The notes beneath the pieces were generated by a model, which was given only the letters and a program-made list of their open reading frames with translations, had not been told where the DNA came from and did not search any database. Of a stretch of 64,000 bases of DNA, positions 43,341-53,515 are shown piece by piece. Every line of letters starts with the position of its first letter. The stretch's first letter is position 1. Made by a program: the position numbers and the translations under genes. The DNA lies in the NCBI RefSeq assembly GCF_025024155.1, contig NW_026251777.1:1-64000 (forward strand), in the 5' to 3' direction. Source of the stretch: Gamsiella multidivaricata. Its lineage: Eukaryota > Mortierellomycota > Mortierellomycetes > Mortierellales > Mortierellaceae.

Positions 43341-43776
43341 CTAGGGGTTGTAGGACCATAGCTGTAGGAATCCGATATTGTAGTCAAAGACCTGCCCGGT
43401 GGGGCCATTCGCTCTGTTCAAAGTCCGTTGAGGAAACCTCCCGTGTTGGGTCTGTGACGGAGGGGTTAAGGATGATCTCTAGTTCCGTTTGCCTGCTCGC
43501 TCCAGACGCTTCAGGCGAGATCGTCGCTTTTAAGGATTGGTCGGTCCAGAGTAAAAATAAAATCATTCTCAGAAATACAAGAGTCGGCAGCGCAGTCCAT
43601 CACTATCACACTATTACGACTACTACCACTGACAGCTCACTCCACCACTACGGACAGGTGGGGCTTCCGAGAGCGGCTGAGCAAAAATAGTTTCGCGTCA
43701 ACTGCAGGGTTCGAACCTGCGCGGGAAATCCCATACACTTAGCAGGCATACGCCTTAACCACTCGGCCAAGTTGAC
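43085..43776. repeat. Inverted duplication, copy 1
   Basis: It matches the complement of 56653-57344 nearly base for base (a 134-codon frame inside differs by one residue). One boundary coincides with the 5' end of the tRNA-Ser; the other falls inside the 3' part of the decayed DDE element. Confidence 0.8.
43696..43776 (-). tRNA. tRNA-Ser (GCT anticodon)
   Basis: An 81-nt cloverleaf: acceptor GTCAACT/AGTTGAC, D-arm GGCCGAGTGGTTAAGGC, anticodon loop CTGCTAA with GCT, a serine-type long variable arm, and T-arm GCAGGTTCGAACCCTGC. No intron. Identical to the copy at 56653-56733. Confidence 0.93.
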
Positions 43777-44005
43777 ATGAAGGATGATCGTCGTGTTGCT
43801 TAGGTGCTTTTTTGATAGTATGGTTCATAGACGAACATTCGAATAAGGAGGAAAACGCGCGTTTTTGGCGCGTTTTTTTCGTCGTGTGGGCCCCGGAAAG
43901 GCTCCATATGATCGTAATTAGACTGATATAGGGTGTGGATTGCGTTTGAGGCCACTGAGTTCGAGTTTTTTTTATTTTATTTTATTTTATTTTTTTGCGC
44001 TTTTT

Positions 44006-44689
44006 GGTCAACAGAGCCTTCCAACGGGTGTTGCCCTGGCAAGTGAACCGCGGATTATAGGGTGCTGCAGCATTGTTTGGGGCGAGGGAAATTGGACATA
44101 ATGGAGGGTTTATTGGGTTTAAAACAACTTTATTAACATTGGATCTGGACTAGGAGACGTGTATCGCGCAACAGGTCACGTAGGAGTTAGGTTAGGCTAG
44201 CTATGCGACGTGGGTTATGAATTTGACGCCTCAAGCCAACATAGTTGGTAGGGGATGCGGCTTTGCCGTGCATGGAAGGCATCTATGGCTTCAGGGCCTT
44301 TGCGGACCATGCGTCTCGTGCTCATGGGGATTTATGTTAATAAAAAAAAAAGCCCTGGCCCCCTGCCCAACCCAGACGCAGCGGATCGGACGTTGCTGGA
44401 CTGCTTGCAAGGAAGAAGGTGGTCTACAACCATGGAGGGGATGGGGAAGATCCTTTTTTGTAACAAGAAGTTTTCAGCTTTTAACACAATGATGAGGTGT
44501 GGCAATTGTTGCACAGGCCCTAGGGGCAGGCCCGGGGAATGTGCCCTGTCTTTTGGCGACTGTGGATCGGCTCTACTTTGGTGGAAAGGATGACTGTAGT
44601 AGATCATTGCTAGTTAGGTCTGATAGATTCGTAGGGTCAATCGACTCGAGAGACAAATTGGTATAAAAAAAAAAACGGCCAACAGAGCC
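44006..44689 (+). mobile_element. Composite LINE-A/LINE-B 3' tail insertion
   Basis: The insert 44019-44676 is flanked by GGTCAACAGAGCC (44006-44018) and GGCCAACAGAGCC (44677-44689). It consists of a LINE-A 3' end up to TTTATGTTAATAAAAAAAAAA (44341 region), directly followed by a LINE-B 3' end that finishes AGACAAATTGGTATAAAA. Both parts recur, on the other strand, at 53533-55698. No coding capacity survives. Confidence 0.75.
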
Positions 44690-44945
44690 ATCCTTGAGAC
44701 ATACCTGACGTTCTCAGAAGTAGGGATGAACCTCATAAGGGGCCAATGACGACTATGTCGATAACGTGTCTTCATGCTCCGGCAGGGTTTTGCGAAAGAA
44801 AATATATCCTGGGTCGAAAAGCGTTACCCACCTGATGGTTGGTGGTTTTCATCATACAATATCAGTCTTCATTCCTATCTCTTCTTTTTACTTCCTTCTC
44901 ACCCTTTCTTCTCGACCATGACTCTCCTGCCTTCCTTCACACACT

Positions 44946-46670
44946 ATGGCACAGCCGACACATGGAACACAGGCCGAAGTCACTTGCCCTTCACAGACTT
45001 TTCGAATCTCATCATCTGGAACATCGCCGGCTTCGTCTATCATCAAAATCAACACCCGACTGGATCGCAGGACAGGACAATACGTTATCCCCTGGAAGGG
45101 CATTCGACGAGTCTTTGAGAATATGCAATATGTCAAGCAAGGCGATTCTGTGGTGTCCTTCGTGAGTGACGACGAATTTGAAAGGTATTTTTTTTTGAGT
45201 GGGTGAGTGAGTGATGCATAGGGAGATAAACTTACGCTGCTTGCTTGCTATTTAATCTAATAGACTTTCACCAGCGTGCTCATGGGAATTTATGTTAATA
45301 AAAAAATAAAATCTAATAGACTTTCACCGCCAAGAATAACCCCCTGGCCTGATGTGGTGCTCAACGTTGTGCTCAAGAACAATCTCTACGAGTCTCTCCC
45401 GAAACAGCAAGCCGAACTACTATCCCATGTCTCGCAACAAGACACTGAGGTCGACAATGGCGACAGCCATCAACAGGCTTCAAACGACAGATATGGCCTG
45501 TATTCGACTCTCCAACATGCCCAAGCATCGGGCATCGATCTAGGGTCTTTTGCAAACTATTACCGAGCAAATACGCGACCAGCGGAAATATCTTTCTCAC
45601 AATGTAGCCGCTGTCAAGTCGAAGGTCGAGACCATGGACATACCGAGGATCAGGAACATAATATGCCAATACCTGGATCGCAGAAACTTTATGAAATGCA
45701 TGTTGCTCAACTGGAGATGGAATCGTATGATGGTGCCTGAAGTCTGGGATACACTCACGCTTCACGTGCGGTATCCGTCTATGCAAGCTTTTTCTCATTA
45801 TCGTCATCTGGTGACTACCCTCAAAATCAACAGCTTATTGGCAATGAGTGGCTATCTCGGCAGCTGTATTTCCCCAACCTCCAGAGACTCGTCCTATTGC
45901 TTAAATACGATGATATTACCGAGAGATACGTCTTACTTCATCAGCAAACGTATTCGACGCATCTAGATCTGTGGAGCACAGAGTATGGATGGCATTTGTC
46001 TAACCAATCGCTTGGTCGTATATGGACGGTCGTCGTCAGACTATCAATTCTTCAGATGCTTAATGTTTATGATGTCGATGTTGATCCTATCGACATTAAC
46101 ACTCCGCCATCAAGCGCACGAGTGCTGACTATAAGGTCCTCAACAGGATACACCTCAGGATTGATAGTCGGCTAGATCCATGTCGTACCTCGATACCCAG
46201 CCTTGGAAACCTTAGAATGGCATTCAACCTCTTATAATATGGAAGCAGAATCTGAAAAGTGCATATTCAAGGCTTCCTGAGGATGATCGAGGCAGGAGCC
46301 TGATCCAAGTTGAAAAGAATGGCCGTCTATTTAGATCAATTGGACCTGCTTGACAGCACATTGCACCTGACTTGGCAGCCATGCCAAAGGTGACGACTTT
46401 TAGTATGCCCGGTTCGGCGTTCGGCTGAGTATCATTACAGCATCTCCGGGCCCATTTTCCGACCCTTGAGGAGCTCCATCTCGATCGTTGCAACCAGGCT
46501 ACATGAGATATACTTCTGGAGATCTTGTCTTCGCGCCCGTGGCTATCTTGGCCATGTCGAACACGCCTCACCGATATGCCGCCGATGGCTGCCAATGATC
46601 ATTTGCGTCGCTATACCCGTTCCTTCAACGAGCTCTTCAACGAAAACGAAAACTTCCTACACTGACGAAT
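44946..46670 (+). pseudogene. F-box protein gene, broken
   Basis: A first exon from ATG 44946 reads FRISSSGTSPASSIIKIN...VIPWKGIRRVFENMQYVKQGD and ends at GAATTTGAAAG|GTATTT (about 45184). An intron ends at TAATAG (45319), and the next exon continues LSPPRITPWPDVVLNVVLKNN in phase. Further on, in another frame and after an in-frame TAG, VETMDIPRIRNIICQYLDRRNF and WRWNRMMVPEVWD form an F-box near 45640-45760. Later sequence drifts through all frames. The N-terminal domain is one I cannot name. Related to the three F-box genes downstream. Confidence 0.6.
45254..45328 (+). mobile_element. 37-bp LINE-A micro-insertion with 19-bp target duplication
   Basis: AATCTAATAGACTTTCACC at 45254-45272 is repeated exactly at 45310-45328. 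Between them are 37 bp that equal the extreme LINE-A 3' end (GTGCTCATGGGAATTTATG followed by TTAATAAAAAAATAA). The duplicated target carries the 3' splice site of the F-box gene. Confidence 0.85.
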
Positions 46671-46679
46671 AGCTGATTT

Positions 46680-47504
46680 GAATGATTTACATCGCGAAAT
46701 ATGCGAATCTTAGTCAGATAGGCAGACAGAATAAAACACGCTCGTTATCCGCTTCCTGCTTCAAAAAAAAAAAAAAAAAAAACGCGGCAACGGACCCCTG
46801 GCGAAATAAGCCTTCATGGAATAAAATTAGATTACACAAGCACAATAGTACCTGCATGATCCATTTCTGGGGCTCCATTGGAGCCACATGAAATATGCCA
46901 TGAACCCAGTCTCTACGCTCATTGAACAAGATCCTTCTTTGGCTTAATAACCATACCTAAACCATTCTGAAAAGGCCTTGAACAAAGGAAACCTATCCAA
47001 CATCTGAAGATGTTTTCTTAAATGTTTTGTAAGATAGGAATCAAGGATTCTTGCCGACTGGATGGATGAAATAAACATACTTGTTATTCACTCCATACGG
47101 ACGAAAATAAAGTAAAAACGACGCGGAGACAGGGTATTTGAAACCCTAGGGTCGTGTTCCAGCGATGCTACTGAAGAAGGCGGCTGGAGCGGAAAATGCG
47201 GAACCACAACGCGATTTAAGCGAGGTCGCGAGCATAATGGCGCCTTACGATTCTGCTTTGTGGCTATCTTGTGGTTTGTCGACAATAGGTAATCAATAGT
47301 CTATTGTACCAGGACTACTGAGAAGAGCTTTGAACAAAGGTCACTTTCTACAAAAACGCCTGTTAGCAAGACCTCTCATTATGCCGAAAGGCACGATATC
47401 TTCGCCCGTAATACCTTTGTGCAAATGTATCCGCGCTACTTTTCGTCGACTGAGTTGGCTATAAAGGCATAAAGGCACCAGGAGAGGCCTTTTTTCTTCT
47501 CCTC

Positions 47505-47506
<2 letters not shown>
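46680..47506. other. Intergenic
   Basis: No supported gene. An A18 run lies near 46763-46781. Confidence 0.45.

Positions 47507-47564
<58 letters not shown>
47507..47564 (+). repeat. (CT)n microsatellite
   Basis: About 29 uninterrupted CT units directly upstream of the F-box gene start at 47614, in the position of its promoter or 5' UTR. Confidence 0.95.
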
Positions 47565-47566
<2 letters not shown>

Positions 47567-47613
47567 ACAATCCTTCCCGCAAGTATCAGTCCTTCGCTTC
47601 CCCTCACTCCAAA

Positions 47614-48699
47614 ATGACAAACTCAACACTTACCACACACAACAGCTCATCCACGTTAGAGCCTCCAAAGCTCATGGCGATGGATCTACCGGAGATAAGG
47701 GATATCGTCGTTCAGTACCTGGACCGCGGGGACCTCGCGAAATGTTCCCGGTTGAGCAAGGCATGGCATGGATCGGTGGCGGCAAAGGTTTGGAATTATG
47801 TTAATCTGGGTGGCATACATTGGAAAACCCCATCCTTCGAGGCCCTTCAACACTATGGCGGTCTAGTCAAGATCTTCAGAGTATCCCTTCGTTTTGCTGA
47901 TTGGACAGCGGCCGAGCACTCCGCGCTGAATTTCCCGAATCTCGAGAAAATGGTCTTGACTCTTTCGAATGTCAACTCAACGGAAATGTTCGGTCTAATC
48001 CGTCGACATACGCGTTTGAATCGACTGTACCTAACATATCAGCGCGTCCAAGGCTCGATACGTCTTAATACAATCGGACTGTGACAGGCGATCGCCAGTT
48101 TGCCAAACTTGAGCTCTCTTCACCTCCGCGACGTTGATATTGGACATAATGCCGTCGCATTACCGAAACTGCGAGATCTGCGTCTTCAGTACAATGAGGG
48201 CAATAATGATTCAGAGACCGACCAGCTGCAACTCATATGTAACTGCCCGGCCTTGGAGACGCTGGGATGGTTTTTCAACTTTCGTAGTCGCTGGCTCAAT
48301 GATCCCGCGCCTAGAAACTTTGTGGAGCTGGCCAAAGCTGGAACGTGGCGCAATTTAGAGGCATTGACCATGGGTTGGAACGGTTTGATGATTTCCGACG
48401 GCGATATCGCATCCATCTTAGCGGCCTTACCGCGGTTGACCATCCTTGATCTGGAAGAGCATGAGTTCGGTCCGCTGTCCTTCCAGATCCTCCGGAGATA
48501 TTTCCCGGTTCTCAAGGAGCTCAGACTAGATAATTGCTCCAACGTGACAAAGAGCATGCTGTCGGAGATCCTTTCCTCCTGCCCGAAACTATCCCAGCGT
48601 AGTCGTGGGGGCCTTGCCGAGTTGCTCGCCGAGTTGGTCGCCGAGGGCGATATTGAGTCGTTGACTGAGAGTGACGCCGAGGTGGCCGATGAGCAGTAG
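47614..48699 (+). pseudogene. F-box/LRR-like gene with one in-frame TGA
   Basis: ATG 47614 opens a 156-codon frame ending at TGA 48082-48084; the same frame continues to 48699 without another stop, for 361 codons in all. The F-box is MDLPEIRDIVVQYLDRGDL...WHGSVAAKVW (residues about 23-60), which would bind Skp1 in an SCF ubiquitin ligase; leucine-rich repeats follow (SLPNLSSLHLRD, LPRLTILDLEE, FPVLKELRLDNC). The paralogue at 50540 reads LGEAIASLPNL where this gene reads L-stop-QAIASLPNL, so the stop is a nonsense change. Either a recent pseudogene or, less likely, a gene with TGA-C readthrough. Otherwise well preserved. Confidence 0.75.
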
Positions 48700-49371
48700 C
48701 AGATGGCGCAGATAACCGCATTGTTCATCTTACAAGACCTTCAAAATAATTAGATAGAAAGAGCACACATTTTACCTGCGAATACCTATTTAGATGCTTT
48801 GTAGCGCGAGACCTGAGGGTGTTCACTAGATTTATTGAAATAAAGCTTATTTGCTACCTATGTCGTACTATTCCAGCGATTGAGACTTGTGAAAAAATAC
48901 AGGGTTGGCCCCTCTACTGACGAGTCCTCGCAGGAAGAAGACAAATGAAATAGGAAATCAGGATTCACCACGCGATCTGGACGTGTCTACGAGGGCAATT
49001 GTACATTCATGTGTATTTCAATGCTTCTCGCGCGTTTGTTTGTGCCACACGAAAAAAAGAACCATTCCTTTTTTTCTTTTTTTTTTTTGGCTTGGCTTGG
49101 CTACCACCACCACCTTGGATAGGTTACTGAGCCACACTTTTGTCTTTTTGTCCAGTCTCGTTCGTGTTCATAGGTTTCTCACCTTGCCATGAAGGTGTAA
49201 AGCCTTTGTGGAGATATACCCACACCATTGTCTTTTGACTGAGATGTCTAGGAAGTCATTGAGCTTCGATTCCATTCGTTCTCTATCTCTCTCCAGCCTT
49301 CTGTCACATACACTCCATTGACATTTTTCTTTCATACAGAAAGAATCCTATCATTCGTCTTTGAGAAGCAA

Positions 49372-49960
49372 TGACTGGTAACACAGATACATTAAAGCTG
49401 CTAAAAAAATCAATGCCATGGACATATCAGAGATCAGGGAAGTTGTCTAGGCCGCTGGAACTTCGTAAAGTATTCGCGACTTAACAAGGAATGGGATAGA
49501 CGGACCGCGTTGACGAACTGGGAATCGCCCAGGCTAGCAGATCAATCACCAAACTCCCGATCTATCGAGGTTCTCCGACGCTACGGATATCTGGTCAAGA
49601 TATTCAAAATATCTCATAGTGTTAGTGACCAGATAGTGGCCGAGTGCGCCGCATAGGATTTTCTTAACCCTCAAAAGCTGCATCTGAATCTAACAGCCGG
49701 CAACGCGACGCATTTGTGCAACTTAATCTTTCGACATTAAAAATTTTGAGTTCCAAGATTTGGGTTACCTCGACAGGCCCGTGCCGTATTTTAATTCCTC
49801 TAGCTTATCAAACTTGAACACTCATTTCATCTGCAACATTGAGGTCCCTAGCGTTTACCATGGTGCTCTCCGAATTATGAATACTGCGTTTGATATATAT
49901 TGTTAATGACCAGGACTCATTAGACAAGCAGCTTCAGTTCCTGGCTCAAAACCCGGTCTT
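49372..49960 (+). pseudogene. Strongly decayed F-box gene copy
   Basis: Nucleotide resemblance to the gene at 50540 is clear (GCCATGGACATATCAGAGATC; the segments around 49560-49720 and CGCCAGTTT-like regions), but stops occur every 10-30 codons. No function expected. Confidence 0.6.
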
Positions 49961-50539
49961 GGAGTTCATAAAATGGTATCCTAATTCCTGTTCCCCGGAC
50001 TGGTGATCCTGTTGCTGTTGGGAGTCTTATCGTCCTTCTCACAATTATCTCCATCATCTCGAATAGGCCTCGCTTTGTATTGTGCTTCTCAATAAAGAGA
50101 TAATAGATCTCTATCATGCGACTAGGTTTGTTCGAAACGTACTGTGCCAGCTCTTCTGTTCAAGCTCCTGTTCCTGCACCTCTTCAGAAAATCAAGACGT
50201 ACCACTGTGATTCAAATACATCTACGAACGCAATGGCGCCCTTACAATATGTTTCTGTGGTCTCCTGGGGGTGTGTCGTGTAGCTCTACCACGCCTTGGA
50301 CCGCTCTGAAAAAAGCTTGAATGGGTCACTGATTCTTTTTTACCCAGTTTCACACCTTTCCCGAAGGCGTGACGCCGTTTCCAAGCCTTTGTGGAGACGG
50401 ATCTTGACTGAGATGTCTATACTCAAGTTATATTTTTCTTTAACTATAACTCCTTCCCACTTTTCACACACACTTTCTTCACATTCTATTCCACATACAT
50501 CGTACTCGCAAGTTTCCTCGCAAAAAAACGACGAACCTA

Positions 50540-51548
50540 ATGCTTGCGGCAAATACCAGCGCATCTAACAACATGCCTCCGGCAGAGCTGCACAAGATCA
50601 TAGCCATGGACTTGCCAGAGATCAGGAATGCTGTCTTTCGATATCTGACCCGCAGGTCTCTTGTGAGATTTATGCGGATTAACAAGGCGTGGCACGAATC
50701 GGCAGCGGCATTGATTTGGGAATCGCTCAGTTTGACCGCCATGCAACAAATGCCATCTGTCGAGGCTCTCCGACGGTATGCTTATTTGGTCAAGACTCTC
50801 CAAATAAGCTCCAATATCAATGACCAGATAGTGGCTGAGTGCGCCGCATTGAATTTTTCAAAACTCCAAAAGTTGCGCTTGAATCTTACGGCCGGCAATG
50901 CGACTCATGTATACGACCTCATCTCTCGACATTCGACCTTAACGTCCTTGGATCTGAGTTATCACGGCACGCCCTGGGAGCCATTCTTCGACGACCCTCA
51001 CCTGGGGGAGGCAATCGCCAGTTTGCCAAATCTGAATACTCTTCATCTTCAATTTTGAGGCTCCTAGCGCTACCGTCATACTCTCCAGATTACAAACATT
51101 GTGTTTGATATATGCTGCTGGCGTCCAGGAAGTTGTGGACCAGTAGCTTCAATCCCTCACTCAATATACATCCTTGGAGGTTATAGAATGGTATCCGAGT
51201 TGTTTAGTCCGGCATTCAACCGTCAGAACCTTTATGAAGCTAGTCGTGGCAGGAAGTTGGCCTTGGTTGGAAGGGTTGACTTTAAATAAAGTTAGCCGAA
51301 ATCTTTCCGACGCAGATATTGCATCCATCATGGTAGCCGCGCCACGAATTACCGCTCTTTTTTTGCTCTCTCCATGCTTCGATCCCCTCTCTTTTCAGCG
51401 TCTCCGTACATATTTCTCGACCGTCAATCTCCTATGTGACAACCTAGTTACAAAATATATGCTGTTGGGGATAGTCTCCTCATGCCCTCGGCTACACAAG
51501 GACTGCAAAGAGCTTTTCATCAAGACCGCTGCGATTCTTGATCAATAA
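50540..51548 (+). pseudogene. F-box gene copy, broken in the middle
   Basis: ATG 50540 opens MLAANTSAS...KIIAMDLPEIRNAVFRYLTRRSL, an F-box, then leucine-rich repeats to GEAIASLPNLNTLHLQF and a stop at 51056-51058. After about 120 bp with stops in the matching frame, a segment from about 51174 resumes the family C-terminus (LSDADIASIMVAAPRI...FDPLSFQRLRTYF...LLGIVSSCPRL) to 51548. Several lesions make it non-functional, though the N-terminal half could give a truncated F-box protein. Confidence 0.7.
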
Positions 51549-53435
51549 CCTGATGCCATTATGAAGACATTTTGAAAACAGAAATGCACTGCAAAGTGAA
51601 GCTTGAGGATCCTTATCAGATTAGTAGATGGAATAAATGTCTGAAAAAAAATTGAAAGTGTCCTAATAGCAAGAGCATGATAAAATGTCTTCGTATAGAC
51701 CTCATGTCCTTTTGTTCAGATGGACTTTATTAATTAAAAAATAGCGGGAGTCAGGAAGATCAAAGGAAATCGGGTTCAGTGCTTGAACTTGAGTATGGCA
51801 CGTCCATCAACGCTTCATCATTTGCAGTGTCAAATGCTAGACAATAAGTGCCAAGAAAGAAAACACGGGTGTACCGAGATTCGAACGAAGGTGGCATTGC
51901 ACATTTGGACTAGTTTACGAGCCCAATGGCCATCTACTGTTGATTGCATTTTTGCTTTGTCCACATTGCATATGGATCAGCTTAACAGGTATGGTTTCTG
52001 GGTGTTTATTTGAACCATCTCCATGCACAAGTGCTGTAATTTCTACCATGGTGATGGCTGAAGTAGGTCACGGCCTCTCCAGCGCCTCTGCACATCCGAA
52101 GTTTGTACAATTAACCGTTCAGCAGGTGCTCGCATTTTTTTTTTTGAGATAGTATTACGCAGAGTTCAGGTCAATGCACAACCACTTCTTCGATTGATGT
52201 CTCTTTGTTCTCAACGGCGATCGAAGTAATTGACGCGGACTCGAGCACGCACCATTGAGAGTATTACATCGCAAAACTCTATCTTTCTTCTTCCCTCTGA
52301 GTACAATGACCTGCCGCCTACACCCTTTCATTCGCTATGCTGTGCTGTTGACCGTTTCTCGCAAACCCCTCCTCAAGTAAGTAACATTAGACAATATTGG
52401 ATTCTGCTGAGTGCTGGCATATAGACATATTGATCTCATTCCCCCCATCACGCCTTTTTTTTTTTACACGATTCTCATTTTGTGCAGAAAATGCGTGTTT
52501 TTTAAGTTAAACCGCGTCAAAATTGCGTGCAAAGCAGATACATCAATGCGATTATGATGTTTGGGTGGGAATAGCCATCAAAAATACGCAAATGAGTATA
52601 AAAACCGGAGAAAACGCGTCCAAATATTTTTTGTTTTTGACAAAAGACGCGCCAGAATTATATCCAGGCATGCTTTCAGACGTCTTTATACGTGTGCATA
52701 TATGAGTATGTGATAAAATCATCCAGGATGGTCAAAAAACAAAAAACAAAACCAGCAGCAACTGAGAGAAAAAAATTGAAAAAAAAATTGTATTAGGTCA
52801 AAGCAATTTAATTTGCCTTAAAAGAATGACTTTCGCGCACAATAGGCCAAATAGGGAGCAGGGGCTATCGGTTCACCACTCATGCGATCATTGATTATGA
52901 AATACAGACCCGTTGCGACATAGTCGGATCGGACAGCTTGATGTTTGTATTCTGTCCCACCTGCAGGTTTCCTTCAGACCACAGTTAATAAATACTATCT
53001 CTTTGAGAGTTCTTGTAAAACTATACTTGAATACGAAATCTCTTGTTACGGGAAATCGGGAAGGCAGTGAGCGGGTAGTGTAGGTAAGGTAAGTGCAAGG
53101 GAGGATAAGGTGGATAGGCGGGGGGGTAAGGCAGCTAGATAGGTAGATAGGGATCGGAGTGGAAGGTAAAAGGGGCCAAGTAGAATAAACTTCAGTCAAG
53201 TCGCAAAGGACACTATATCCTTCTCTGGCTGTTCGGAACCGCTTTCTTATTCATGATATCCTTCGCGTTTATACATAGAAGCGGGTCCAGATCGGCGCAA
53301 CGCTGACTAACCCTCAAGCTTAGATGTATATATAGTGCGTGAATGAGATAGAGATGAGATGGGGAGCGTCCGGGAGCCGGTCGGGTTTGGGCGCAGCTCA
53401 GACAAAAATAGTGCAAAAAGAGATGTTGAGCCGCA
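51549..53435. other. Gene-poor AT-rich region
   Basis: No supported gene over 1.9 kb. It holds T and A homopolymers (near 52136, 52448 and 52780), but I see no repeat family in it. Confidence 0.45.
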
Positions 53436-53505
53436 GTGGTAAAAGGGACAGTCTTTTTTTTTTTTTTTTTTTTTTTTATTAACATCTGTGGTAAAAGGGA
53501 CAGTC
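53436..53505 (-). mobile_element. Poly(A)-only LINE-A micro-insertion
   Basis: GTGGTAAAAGGGACAGTC (53436-53453) is repeated at 53488-53505. The 34 bp between are a T run followed by ATTAACAT, i.e. the last eight bases of LINE-A and its poly(A) on minus. Confidence 0.7.
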
Positions 53506-53515
53506 ATGCAAATAA

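Noticed and set aside
43286..43690. 134-codon frame, repeated at 56739-57143, as a conserved protein
   Set aside because: Near-identity comes from the recent inverted duplication; composition is unlike a protein and the region is a transposon end next to a tRNA.
51850..51935. Possible tRNA on minus (TTCGAATCTCGG motif)
   Set aside because: The T-stem does not pair and no anticodon arm can be drawn.
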